A stretch of DNA of 31,347 nt from Oceanihabitans sp. (GTDB lineage Bacteria; Bacteroidota; Bacteroidia; Flavobacteriales; Flavobacteriaceae). The stretch covers positions 1 through 31,347 of the forward strand of contig JAGPUY010000321.1 of NCBI GenBank assembly GCA_018067265.1, in the 5' to 3' direction. Position 1 is the stretch's first letter. Every line of letters begins with the position of its first letter. A model generated the notes under the pieces. That model searched no databases. It was not told the origin of the DNA and saw only the letters and a list, made by a program, of their open reading frames with translations. Shown piece after piece: positions 7,626-15,449 of this stretch. A program made the translations under genes and the position numbers.

Positions 7626-7925
7626 TTAGGCAACTTTAACAGCTGTTCCTGTTATAGAAACCATGAGAATTCCTGAAGTTGCAAAAGTTTCTACATCTAC
7701 CGTTATTCCTACTACAGCATTTGCTTTTACCGCAATTGCATTTTGTTTTAGTTTTTGAAATGCTTCTTCTTTTACAGCATTGATATTTGCCTCTAAAGAA
7801 TCATAATATTTTTTCATGCTAAAAGACATTCCGGTTTGTTTTCTATTGATGGCTACTCCTGTGATGACCCCTAAATAGTCGTGAATTTTATGTCCTTCAA
7901 TAGTGTTTGTTGTGGTTAAAATCAT
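7626..7925 (-). CDS. YbjQ/UPF0145 family protein
   Basis: A 99-residue cytoplasmic protein covering a full UPF0145 (YbjQ) domain. Visible landmarks are the TTTNTIEGHKIHDYLGVITG opening (4-23), a helix with AVKEEAFQKLKQNA and the core strand segment ANAVVGITVDVETF, followed by a closing strand ILMVSITGTAV. The family forms a small pentameric beta barrel and has been linked to heavy-metal binding, but its function is not established. It lies downstream of rnr on the same strand with the rnr terminator between them, and 60 bases before the GIN-domain gene, so it probably starts that operon. Confidence 0.85.
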   Translation of the reverse strand: MILTTTNTIEGHKIHDYLGVITGVAINRKQTGMSFSMKKYYDSLEANINAVKEEAFQKLKQNAIAVKANAVVGITVDVETFATSGILMVSITGTAVKVA

Positions 7926-8043
7926 GCTTAATTTTATTAGTGTGATTAATAATGTCTTCGTAATATCATTCTACGATGTAGAATTCCTTCCACTAAAGAT
8001 ACTTTTTATTAGTTGTTGGTTTTGGTAAAATGTTACTTGGTAT

Positions 8044-8084
8044 ACATAAAAAATGCTATTCTCGTATAAAACAAGAATAGCATT
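8044..8084 (-). terminator. Intrinsic terminator downstream of rnr
   Basis: Perfect 11-bp stem: AATGCTATTCT (8052-8062) and AGAATAGCATT (8074-8084) around an 11-base loop. On the minus strand it is followed by a T-run (complement of A's at 8048-8053). It lies about 25 bases past the rnr stop. Confidence 0.75.
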
Positions 8085-8108
8085 AGTTAAACTATTTTGG
8101 TATTCATT

Positions 8109-10307
8109 TTATGCTTCCGATTTTCCTAGTAATTCGAAATCTAAGTGACGTTTAATTAAATCTGCTTGTTTTACTTTAACAATGATCTCATCCCCAAGTT
8201 GGTACATGGTTTTTGTATCGCGACCTACTAATGCATATTGTTCTTGATCAAACTCATAATAATCGCCTTTAATATCGCGAGTTCTAATCATACCTTCACA
8301 TTTATTATCGATGATTTCTACATAAATTCCCCAATCGGTAACCCCAGAAATAACGCCTTTAAATGGTTCGTCTAAATGATCTTGCATAAAACGAATTTGC
8401 ATGTATTTAATAGAATCTCTTTCGGCTTTTGTAGCTAAATATTCCATATTACTAGAATGTTTACAACGTTCTTCGTAAACTTCTGCATTTGCAGATTTTT
8501 CACCATCTAAATAACGTTGTAATAATCTGTGTGCCATGACATCTGGATACCTACGAATTGGTGAAGTAAAGTGACTGTAATAGTCAAATGCTAAACCATA
8601 ATGTCCAATATTCTTAGTGGTATATTCTGCTTTAGACATGGTACGTATTGCTAAAGTATCTACCAGGTTTTGTTCTTTTTTACCTTGTACATCACTTAAT
8701 AACTTATTTAAAGACGATGCTATACCTTCTTTACTATTGAAGTTAAGCTTGTGTCCGAATTTAGATACAACGCCTTGTAAAGCCATTAATTTCTCTTCAT
8801 TTGGCTCATCATGTACTCGATACACAAAAGTTTTTTCTGGTTTTTGCTTTCCTACAAACTCCGAAACCTTTCGGTTTGCTAACAACATGAATTCTTCAAT
8901 TAGTTTATTCGCATCTTTACTGGTTTTAAAGAATACACCTATTGGATTTGAATCTTTATCTAAATCGAATTTTACTTCTACTTTATCAAAACTAATTGCT
9001 CCAGAACGCATACGTTGTCCACGCATGATTTTAGCAAGTTCATCCATTTTTAAAACAGCGTCTGCAATGGCTTGATCTGTTTTATATTCTTCTCCTGTTA
9101 ATGAAACTTCCGCTGGAATGGTATTATTTTTATTTTCAATAATAGCTTGCGCTTCTTCATAAGCAAAACGCGCATCAGAATACGTAACGGTTCTTCCGAA
9201 CCATTCGTTTTTAATTTCGGCTTTATTATTTATTTCAAATACTGCCGAAAAGGTATATTTTTCTTCATGTGGTCTAAGAGAACATGCGCCATTACTTAAT
9301 ACTTCTGGAAGCATTGGTACTACTCTATCTACTAAATACACAGAGGTTGCACGTTCATATGCTTCATCATCTAAAATGGTTCCTTCTTGTAAATAATGCG
9401 AAACATCTGCAATATGAATTCCTATTTCGTAATTCCCATTTTCTAAAACGGTAAACGATAAGGCATCATCAAAATCTTTTGCATCTTTTGGATCAATGGT
9501 AAAGGTTAAATCTTTACGCATGTCACGTCTTTTTGCAATTTCTTCTGGCTTAATTTGTAAGTCTATTTTGTTTGCATAGTCTTCTACTTCTGGTGGAAAT
9601 TCATAGGGTAAACCATAATCTGCAAGAATTGCATGAATTTCGGTATTATGTTCTCCGGCTTTACCTAGTACTTTAATGACGCGTCCGTTAGGGGAATCGG
9701 CTTTATCTGGCCATTCTTCCATAGTTACTAATACTTTGTCACCATCTTCTGCTTTCATGGTTTTACCAATTGGTACAAAAATGTCTGTTTTCATTTTATT
9801 ACCATCTACCACTACAAAAGCAAAATTCTTTTTAGCGTGTATTTGTATTATACCAACATATTCGGTTTTTGCACGCTTAATAATACTGGTGATTTCACCT
9901 TCTAGCTTACCACGTTTTCTACGTTTGTACACATAAAGTTCTACTTCATCCCCATTTAATGCTTTGTTCACATTATTGGACGCTATGTAAATATCGTCTT
10001 CAAAATCGGCACAAATAACGTAACCGTTACCACGTTGTGCAGCATCAAAAATACCTTTATGGTATTCTGTATTTACTATGGCTTTAAATTTACCACGATC
10101 TACTTCTTCGATGTCGCCATCTGCTTTAAGTTTTGCTAATTTCTTTATAATTTGGTTTCTACTACTAGCGTCATTGACACCAATTTTGGATGCAATTTGT
10201 TTGTAGTTAAACGCCTGGTTTCTATCTGTTTTTAAAATACTAAGAATGGTATTTGTAAGGTTGGAAATCTTGTTATGTGAAGGTTTCCTGTGTTTCTTTT
10301 TTGTCAT
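8109..10307 (-). CDS. rnr: Ribonuclease R (3'-5' exoribonuclease)
   Basis: A 732-residue protein with the full RNase R layout: an N-terminal winged-helix region (about 10-70), two cold-shock-like OB domains (about 75-215), the RNB catalytic domain (about 255-590) and a C-terminal S1 domain starting at KGVISGVTDWGIYVEII. The active-site aspartates lie in TIDPKDAKDFDDALS. From the ATG at 10307 they number D272, D278, D280 and D281, the same numbers as in E. coli RNase R. That supports this start over the longer frame to 10355, which would need a TTG codon. The enzyme degrades structured RNA, including damaged rRNA and mRNA. The basic N-terminus (KKKHRKPSH) fits RNA binding. Upstream lies a long divergent spacer; a good terminator follows the gene. 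Confidence 0.95.
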   Translation of the reverse strand: MTKKKHRKPSHNKISNLTNTILSILKTDRNQAFNYKQIASKIGVNDASSRNQIIKKLAKLKADGDIEEVDRGKFKAIVNTEYHKGIFDAAQRGNGYVICADFEDDIYIASNNVNKALNGDEVELYVYKRRKRGKLEGEITSIIKRAKTEYVGIIQIHAKKNFAFVVVDGNKMKTDIFVPIGKTMKAEDGDKVLVTMEEWPDKADSPNGRVIKVLGKAGEHNTEIHAILADYGLPYEFPPEVEDYANKIDLQIKPEEIAKRRDMRKDLTFTIDPKDAKDFDDALSFTVLENGNYEIGIHIADVSHYLQEGTILDDEAYERATSVYLVDRVVPMLPEVLSNGACSLRPHEEKYTFSAVFEINNKAEIKNEWFGRTVTYSDARFAYEEAQAIIENKNNTIPAEVSLTGEEYKTDQAIADAVLKMDELAKIMRGQRMRSGAISFDKVEVKFDLDKDSNPIGVFFKTSKDANKLIEEFMLLANRKVSEFVGKQKPEKTFVYRVHDEPNEEKLMALQGVVSKFGHKLNFNSKEGIASSLNKLLSDVQGKKEQNLVDTLAIRTMSKAEYTTKNIGHYGLAFDYYSHFTSPIRRYPDVMAHRLLQRYLDGEKSANAEVYEERCKHSSNMEYLATKAERDSIKYMQIRFMQDHLDEPFKGVISGVTDWGIYVEIIDNKCEGMIRTRDIKGDYYEFDQEQYALVGRDTKTMYQLGDEIIVKVKQADLIKRHLDFELLGKSEA

Positions 10308-10736
10308 TTGTTGACTTCTATTTTTTTTTGTTTTGTTAAATGCGACCTTTGACAATTAAAATTATTATTCATAAAGTTAAGAATTATTTTAATTGTATTG
10401 GTTTCATTTAATTAATTGTAATCTATTGAATTTCTAAGTTATGTGAAATTCTGTTATTATCTAGCGTTTTAAGTGGAGAAATTTCGCTAATTATTTTTAC
10501 AAAGTTACAATTTTAATATTAAATGGATATTAAGACTATATTAATTCGTGAAAAAGGAAAGTTAATTTTATAAAAGGTAAATAAGGATAAATGAGTTTTT
10601 AAATAAAAAATAGTAGTTATAAACATATATATACATATTCATCTTTTTCTTTTAAAAATTTAAAAAAATAATAATGGTTATGATAGCTTGTGAATAGCGG
10701 TATAACTTTTTTAGGTTTTAGTTTGATTGCTTTAGT

Positions 10737-10768
10737 AAGCAACTCTATTAACAAGTTGTTAGTTGCTT
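10737..10768. repeat. Hairpin-forming inverted repeat AAGCAACT...AGTTGCTT
   Basis: AAGCAACT (10737-10744) pairs exactly with AGTTGCTT (10761-10768). AACA / TGTT continues the stem after a 5-base bulge, leaving an AGT loop. There is no gene within 400 bases, so it may be the end or core of a small RNA or an operator. Confidence 0.5.
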
Positions 10769-10799
10769 AAAAGCTTCATTTTTAAAGGATTTAATTTAG

Positions 10800-10816
10800 C
10801 TATTAACAGTTGTTAA
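10800..10816. promoter_or_regulatory. Dyad TTAACA-GT-TGTTAA, second copy of a repeated motif
   Basis: CTATTAACAGTTGTTAA repeats CTATTAACAAGTTGTTA at 10745-10761, 55 bases upstream. Both copies are near-perfect dyads (TAACA, 2-3 bases, TGTTA). Two spaced dyads in a divergent spacer look like a regulator binding site; no regulator is identified. Confidence 0.3.
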
Positions 10817-11092
10817 TAACTCCCATTAACATATAAACTTTAATAAGTATTTTATTTTTTTGTGTTGGTATGTACACTTTTTAGTCTGAAAACTTCTCTG
10901 TAAAAAACTGCTAACTTTTTTGGTGGTTCATTTTATGTTTTGGTTTGGAAAATTAACTGGATATTCCTAATGAAAGTTTTAAAAAACAATAAGAAGATAT
11001 GAACAAGTTATCCTTATTATTTTGAAAGTTATTAAGACTCTTAGCTTCTCCCGTTTTTATTAACAAATTAAACATAACTACCAATATATCAG

Positions 11093-11119
11093 TTGTTTAA
11101 AAAATATTTTGTATATTTA
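11093..11119 (+). promoter_or_regulatory. Candidate promoter of the leucine-rich T9SS gene
   Basis: TTG at 11093-11095 and TATATTTA at 11112-11119 with a 16-base spacer. The -7-like element has the same sequence as the one at 115-122. It is about 90 bases before the ATG at 11207. The spacer is somewhat short for the flavobacterial consensus. Confidence 0.35.
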
Positions 11120-11155
11120 CAATCCTTTCCCAATTTTTATAATAGTGGTTAATAG

Positions 11156-11174
11156 TTTCCGTCTTAAGCGGAAA
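11156..11174. repeat. Degenerate copy of the TTTCCGC/GCGGAAA palindrome
   Basis: TTTCCG (11156-11161) and CGGAAA (11169-11174) flank TCTTAAG. It resembles the perfect copy at 12607-12624 with one base missing or changed in the left arm. It sits in the 5' leader of the leucine-rich gene. Confidence 0.5.
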
Positions 11175-11206
11175 AATAAATTACGTCTAATGTAAACTAC
11201 TAACTC

Positions 11207-12511
11207 ATGAAAAAAATGTACACACTCTTATTAAGTATTATATGTATGTATCCATTACATGCGCAATACACAACGATTCCAGATGCTGTTTTTGAACAAT
11301 TTTTAATAAATCAAGGAATAGATAGCGAAGGAACGCTTGACGGACAAGTATTAACAAGTGATGTAGCAATGGTTAATAGCTTAGATATTCCCTATACGAT
11401 AGCCGATATTACTGGAATTCAATATTTTACTGCATTAACCTATTTAAAAACATCCAATATTACAGCGCTTGATGTAAGTGGTTTAACAGCTTTACAAGAA
11501 TTAGATCTATCCATAAATACTGGTTTACAAACATTAAATGTTACTGGTTGTACAGGATTAGTAGATCTAAATATTAAACTAACTTCTTTAGATACTATAG
11601 ATTTAAGCACGTGTACTTCTCTGGAATCTATAAACATGTATAAATGTACTATACGCCACTTAGATCTTCAAGGTTTAACTTCTTTAATATCTATTAATGC
11701 AGATGAATCCTATTTAAGTACTTTAAATGTTACTGGTTGTACTTCTTTAAGTGGTATTAATATTGACGAAACCAGTATTCGCAGTTTAGATTTAAGTAAT
11801 AAACCAGCATTAATAAATTTTGGTGTATTTGATGCTAATCTGCAAGATTTAAATGTAACGAATTGTATTAATTTAGAAAGATTAATTTTTAGGTGGAATA
11901 GTAGTTTAAATGCTATAGATTTAACTAATTGTATTAAAGTTAATACTATTATGTCTGATCAAAGGATTACATTGACAAACTATGATACCAGTAGTTTAGT
12001 AGATATAGAGAGTTTCTATTTAGAAGGTGTTTCCGTTAACCATATAGATCTTTCTAATAGTATAAACTTAACTTCTGTTCGTTTTAATACTGCTACAATT
12101 GGTAGTTTAGATTTAAGAAATGGAAACAATACAGATATAACTATTTTTGGTGTATTGAACACAGATTTAGACTGTATAAATGTAGATGATGAAGTGTATG
12201 CTACCGCAAATTGGGGAGATAATTTATGGGGTTCTTCTATGATTTTTAGTAATGATTGTCAGACTTTAAGTACTACTGAAAACCAAATGAATAGCATTAG
12301 TATGTACCCAAATCCAGTTGTTAATAACTTACATATTGGTTTACAAGGCCATCAAATACTAGAAAATATAACTATTATAAACCTACAAGGAAAGAAAATA
12401 GTAACTACTACAGAAACCACTATAGACCTATCCAATTTAAGCTCCGGATATTATTTTGCTATGATACATACCAATCAAGGAAAAAGCATAAAAAAGATAC
12501 TAAAAAAGTAA
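11207..12511 (+). CDS. Secreted leucine-rich-repeat protein with T9SS C-terminal sorting domain
   Basis: A 434-residue surface or secreted protein. Residues 1-19 (MKKMYTLLLSIICMYPLHA) are a signal peptide. A short N-terminal region with IPDAVFEQFLINQGID is typical of Bacteroidota LRR proteins. From about residue 80 to 320 there are about eleven repeats of about 21 residues with the pattern L..LD/NL/VS/T, for example LQTLNVTGCT, LDTIDLSTCT, IRHLDLQGLT and LNAIDLTNCI. The last 75 residues form a type A T9SS sorting domain, with SMYPNPVVNNLHI, then NLQGKKI and LSSGYYFAMI, and a basic end KKILKK. The repeats suggest protein or glycan binding on the cell surface. A terminator follows the stop, so it is probably monocistronic. 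The partner is unknown. Confidence 0.9.
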   Translation: MKKMYTLLLSIICMYPLHAQYTTIPDAVFEQFLINQGIDSEGTLDGQVLTSDVAMVNSLDIPYTIADITGIQYFTALTYLKTSNITALDVSGLTALQELDLSINTGLQTLNVTGCTGLVDLNIKLTSLDTIDLSTCTSLESINMYKCTIRHLDLQGLTSLISINADESYLSTLNVTGCTSLSGINIDETSIRSLDLSNKPALINFGVFDANLQDLNVTNCINLERLIFRWNSSLNAIDLTNCIKVNTIMSDQRITLTNYDTSSLVDIESFYLEGVSVNHIDLSNSINLTSVRFNTATIGSLDLRNGNNTDITIFGVLNTDLDCINVDDEVYATANWGDNLWGSSMIFSNDCQTLSTTENQMNSISMYPNPVVNNLHIGLQGHQILENITIINLQGKKIVTTTETTIDLSNLSSGYYFAMIHTNQGKSIKKILKK

Positions 12512-12536
12512 ACCAGTACACTACATAAAATTTTTA

Positions 12537-12571
12537 AAAGTCTTGGTTTCAATTAAACTAAGGCTTTTTTT
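12537..12571 (+). terminator. Intrinsic terminator after the leucine-rich gene
   Basis: A 13-bp stem, AAAGTCTTGGTTT (12537-12549) against AAACTAAGGCTTT (12555-12567), with two G-U pairs and a CAATT loop. It is followed by a T-run. Confidence 0.75.
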
Positions 12572-12606
12572 ATTTAGTACCTTTATGGTGTTAAAAACAT
12601 AAGTGA

Positions 12607-12624
12607 TTTCCGCTTTCGCGGAAA
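12607..12624. repeat. Perfect palindromic repeat TTTCCGC-TTTC-GCGGAAA
   Basis: TTTCCGC (12607-12613) and GCGGAAA (12618-12624) form a perfect 7-bp stem with a TTTC loop. It lies in the 5' leader of rpiB, about 20 bases before its ATG. I recall similar short palindromes as dispersed intergenic repeats in flavobacteria. It also occurs in degenerate form at 11156-11174. Confidence 0.65.
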
Positions 12625-12644
12625 CTAATTTAATACTAAAAAAA

Positions 12645-13079
12645 ATGAAAATTTCTATCGGAAACGATCACGCAGGAACAGATTATAAGTTTGCAATAAT
12701 CAAGCATTTAGAAGCAAAAGGATATACCGTTAAAAACTACGGAACAGACAGTACTGAAAGTGTAGATTATCCAGATTTTGTACATCCAGTTGCCGATGAT
12801 GTAGAAAATGAAAAAGTAGATTTTGGTATCTTAATTTGTGGAAGCGCAAATGGGGTAGCAATGACAGCAAATAAACATCAAAAAGTGCGTGCTGGAATTT
12901 GTTGGACCAAAGAGATCACGCAATTAACAAGACAACATAACAACGCTAATATTATTTGTATTCCCGCGCGTTACACCGCTTTACAACAAGCTATAGAAAT
13001 GGTAGATACTTTTTTAGAAACTAAATTTGAAGGTGGTCGTCACCAAAATAGAGTAGATAAAATTTCTCTTGGCTGTTAA
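12645..13079 (+). CDS. rpiB: Ribose-5-phosphate isomerase B
   Basis: A 144-residue cytoplasmic enzyme that interconverts ribose 5-phosphate and ribulose 5-phosphate in the pentose phosphate pathway. Family landmarks: the IGNDHAG start with D8-H9, YGTDSTESVDYPDF, the catalytic-cysteine segment ILICGSANGVAMTANK with C65, NIICIPAR, and the C-terminal phosphate-binding FEGGRHQNRVDKI. The ATG at 12645 is preferred. The longer frame from 12603 would start with GTG and translate through the palindromic repeat, adding 14 residues not found in the family. The CDF transporter gene follows after 9 bases, so the two are probably co-transcribed. Confidence 0.95.
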   Translation: MKISIGNDHAGTDYKFAIIKHLEAKGYTVKNYGTDSTESVDYPDFVHPVADDVENEKVDFGILICGSANGVAMTANKHQKVRAGICWTKEITQLTRQHNNANIICIPARYTALQQAIEMVDTFLETKFEGGRHQNRVDKISLGC

Positions 13080-13088
13080 TACGTTACA

Positions 13089-14000
13089 ATGAGTCACGCA
13101 CATAACCATTCTCCCGATCCTAAAGATTTAAAAGGAAAGCGGCTTTTAATTACTATATTTTTAAATATAATAATTACCACAGCCCAGGTTATTGGAGGTT
13201 TAATTTCTGGAAGTTTATCTTTACTAAGTGATGCATTGCACAATTTTAGCGATGTTATTTCATTAATAGTAAGTTATATAGCTTCTAAATTATCGAAACA
13301 AAAAGCATCTATTAACAGAACTTTTGGTTATAAACGTGCCGAAATTCTTGCTGCTTTTATTAATGCTTCCACCTTAGTTATTGTGGCTGTTTTATTAATA
13401 ATTGAAGCCGTAAAACGTTTTCAAAATCCGCAAGAAGTAGCTTCAGAATTGGTAATTTGGTTATCTATTATTGCAATTATTGGTAACGGTTTTAGTGTTC
13501 TATTACTTAAAAAAGATGCGAAAAATAATATAAATATGCGTTCTGCATATCTACATTTATTTACAGATATGTTGGCTAGTGTAGCCGTATTAATAGGAGG
13601 TTTGTTAATGAAATATTACCAATTGTTTTGGGTAGATAGTTTGTTAACTTTATTAATTGCTTTGTATTTAATTTGGGTTGGCTATGATTTATTAAAAACA
13701 TCTACCAGAATGTTAATGCTATTTACGCCAGATGATATTAATATAAAAGAGGTAGTAAGAGCGGTTAATAAACTACCTAAAGTGAATAAAATACACCATG
13801 TGCATATTTGGAATTTAAGCGATGATGAACTGCATTTAGAAGCACATTTAGACTTAACAGAAGATATTTCTACAACGGCATTTAATAATTTGCTTTTAGA
13901 TATTGAAAAGGTATTACATGAGCAATTTAATATCAACCATGTAACCATTCAACCAGAGTTTAATAAAGAAGATCCTAAAGAAGTAATAGTTCAAGATTAA
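13089..14000 (+). CDS. Cation diffusion facilitator, zinc-type (CzcD/ZitB-like)
   Basis: A 303-residue inner-membrane antiporter that exports divalent metal in exchange for protons. Six membrane helices cover about residues 17-205. The metal site is read from two HxxxD motifs: HNFSD (H51, D55) in helix 2 and HLFTD (H156, D160) in helix 5. This His/Asp set is the one associated with zinc selectivity. A His-rich N-terminus (SHAHNHS) probably helps metal loading. The cytoplasmic C-terminal domain (about 215-295) carries HHVHIWNLSDDELHLEAHLD, typical of the metal-binding dimer domain. It follows rpiB by 9 bases, so it likely shares its transcript. Zinc is favoured over cobalt or cadmium by motif only. 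Confidence 0.9.
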   Translation: MSHAHNHSPDPKDLKGKRLLITIFLNIIITTAQVIGGLISGSLSLLSDALHNFSDVISLIVSYIASKLSKQKASINRTFGYKRAEILAAFINASTLVIVAVLLIIEAVKRFQNPQEVASELVIWLSIIAIIGNGFSVLLLKKDAKNNINMRSAYLHLFTDMLASVAVLIGGLLMKYYQLFWVDSLLTLLIALYLIWVGYDLLKTSTRMLMLFTPDDINIKEVVRAVNKLPKVNKIHHVHIWNLSDDELHLEAHLDLTEDISTTAFNNLLLDIEKVLHEQFNINHVTIQPEFNKEDPKEVIVQD

Positions 14001-14070
14001 TTTATTCCTTTAAAAAAGGAATTACATCCAATTTGATATAAAATGAAGTTCTAGATAACAACCTTAAATT

Positions 14071-14514
14071 ATGATTAAAACCGTAACCAAAACCTTTGCC
14101 CAATTAACGACTCAAGAATTATACGACATCTTACAATTACGATCGCAAGTCTTTGTAGTAGAACAGGATTGTGTGTATCAAGACCTGGACGGAAAAGATC
14201 AAAAGGCATTGCATGTAATAGGTTTTAAAGAAGATAAAATAGTTGCATATACGCGTATTTTTAAACCAGGATTATATTTTGATGAAGCTAGTATTGGTAG
14301 AGTAGTAGTAGCCGAAAATCAAAGAAAATATAAATATGGTTATACTATTATGGAAGCTTCTATAGCTGCGATAAAAGAGTCTTATAACGAAGCAACTATC
14401 AAAATTTCAGCACAATGCTACTTAAAGAAATTCTATAATAATTTAGGGTTTACCGAAATAGGAGCAGAATACCTGGAAGATGGTATACCACATATAGCAA
14501 TGCTTAAAAACTAA
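14071..14514 (+). CDS. ElaA-like GNAT family N-acetyltransferase
   Basis: A 147-residue cytoplasmic protein with the ElaA-type GNAT opening: LYDILQLRSQVFVVEQDC (17-34) followed by YQDLDGKDQKALHVIGF. The acetyl-CoA site region reads IGRVVVAENQRKYKYGYTIM (about 73-92), a slightly altered version of the usual R/Q-x-x-G-x-G/A loop. C-terminal landmarks are AQCYLKKFYNNLGF and YLEDGIPHIAML. The acceptor substrate is not known for the family. It is 70 bases after the CDF gene. Its stop codon overlaps the convergent OmpA-family stop in the tetranucleotide CTAA. Confidence 0.88.
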   Translation: MIKTVTKTFAQLTTQELYDILQLRSQVFVVEQDCVYQDLDGKDQKALHVIGFKEDKIVAYTRIFKPGLYFDEASIGRVVVAENQRKYKYGYTIMEASIAAIKESYNEATIKISAQCYLKKFYNNLGFTEIGAEYLEDGIPHIAMLKN

Positions 14515-15389
14515 CGTTTTTCGGCAACGTGCGTAATTAAAATCTCTACACGTCTGTCAAATTTAGGATCGCCGCCAAGCGGAAATTTTCTACGCATGCC
14601 AATAAAACGCATACGTCTTTTACTTACTCCTTTTTTAATTAGATAATCGTAAATAAATTTTGCGCGAGCTAAAGATAAATTACGCTGATTTGTTTTCCTG
14701 TTAACCGCATCTCTAGAATTTTGTGTACAGCACACATGACCTTCAATAGAAAAGTAAATATTATCTTCTTCTAATAAGATATTAGCAATTTCTTCTAAGG
14801 TGTTTTTAGAGTCTTTTGCAAGTGTCGCATACCCTGTTTTAAAGTAAATATTTTCTAATCTAATCTTATCTCCTTCCTTTACATTGTGATTGGAAATGTC
14901 TTGCGTAGTCTTTTGGTTTTTAGGTCTAGGAACAGTGTCTTTAGGGGTTTCTACTACAATTTCTTCTTTTGCTTTAGGGCGCTGTTTGGTTACTATAATT
15001 TCTACTTTTCGGTTTAAACCTCTTATTTTATCAACTTCATCTTCTTTTATAATTTTGAGTAAAACTTCGCCTTTTCCATCCACATTACTAATTAGAGATT
15101 CGTCTAATTCATTATTAGAAAATACGGTTTTAATCGCGTTTGCTCTATTTTGGGATAAGGCTAAATTGTAGTGCGCACTTCCTCTATCATCACAAAAACC
15201 ATAAATGGAAATCTTTTCAATGTCAATGCCATCTAAACCAGAAATAAATAATAATAATCTATTTTCTTCGGTAGATAAAACATGGTAATCATCGGTTTCA
15301 AAATAGACTTCATGGGTTAATTTTTCTTGCGCTAAAGCACAAAAAGAACTTAGTAAAAGGAATAGATATGGAATTGTTTGTTTTATCAT
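14511..15389 (-). CDS. Exported protein with two OmpA-like domains
   Basis: A 292-residue exported protein with signal peptide MIKQTIPYLFLLLSSFCALA. Two OmpA C-terminal-like modules are seen. The first (about 25-135) has VYFETDDYHVLS, IYGFCDDRGSAHYNLALSQN and the end RKVEIIV. The second (about 180-292) has IYFKTGYATLAKDSKNTLEE, then FSIEGHVCC, then NLSLARAKFIYDYLIKKGV, and ends RRVEILI. A Lys/Pro/Thr-rich linker joins them. OmpA-like domains bind peptidoglycan, so this may tether or span the cell wall. The second module carries a Cys-Cys pair in place of the usual DxxG text. It follows the S41 protease gene by 60 bases, with a hairpin in the gap. Confidence 0.85.
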   Translation of the reverse strand: MIKQTIPYLFLLLSSFCALAQEKLTHEVYFETDDYHVLSTEENRLLLFISGLDGIDIEKISIYGFCDDRGSAHYNLALSQNRANAIKTVFSNNELDESLISNVDGKGEVLLKIIKEDEVDKIRGLNRKVEIIVTKQRPKAKEEIVVETPKDTVPRPKNQKTTQDISNHNVKEGDKIRLENIYFKTGYATLAKDSKNTLEEIANILLEEDNIYFSIEGHVCCTQNSRDAVNRKTNQRNLSLARAKFIYDYLIKKGVSKRRMRFIGMRRKFPLGGDPKFDRRVEILITHVAEKR

Positions 15390-15398
15390 AGTTTAAAG

Positions 15399-15418
15399 TT
15401 TCTGAGCGCTTTCAGAAA
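15399..15418 (-). promoter_or_regulatory. Intercistronic hairpin before the OmpA-like gene
   Basis: TTTCTGA (15399-15405) and TCAGAAA (15412-15418) form a perfect 7-bp stem, ten bases before the ATG on the minus strand. No T-run follows, so it is more likely an mRNA processing or translation element than a terminator. Its shape resembles the TTTCCGC/GCGGAAA palindrome. Confidence 0.4.
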
Positions 15419-15449
15419 AAAATAGGCTTAAATATACAGGTTTTTAGTT

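Larger units (their letters stand above)
10308..11206. other. Long divergent intergenic region
   Basis: About 900 bases between the divergent starts of rnr and the leucine-rich T9SS gene. It is very AT-rich with stops in every frame, and no gene was found. It holds repeated dyads (10737-10816), a candidate promoter (11093-11119) and a degenerate palindromic repeat (11156-11174). A small RNA cannot be excluded. Confidence 0.6.

Noticed and set aside
10308..10355. N-terminal extension of RNase R to a TTG codon
   Set aside because: The ATG at 10307 gives catalytic residue numbers equal to E. coli RNase R, so the extension is not needed.
12603..12644. GTG-started N-terminal extension of RpiB
   Set aside because: It would translate the palindromic repeat; the family starts at the following MKISIGNDHAG.
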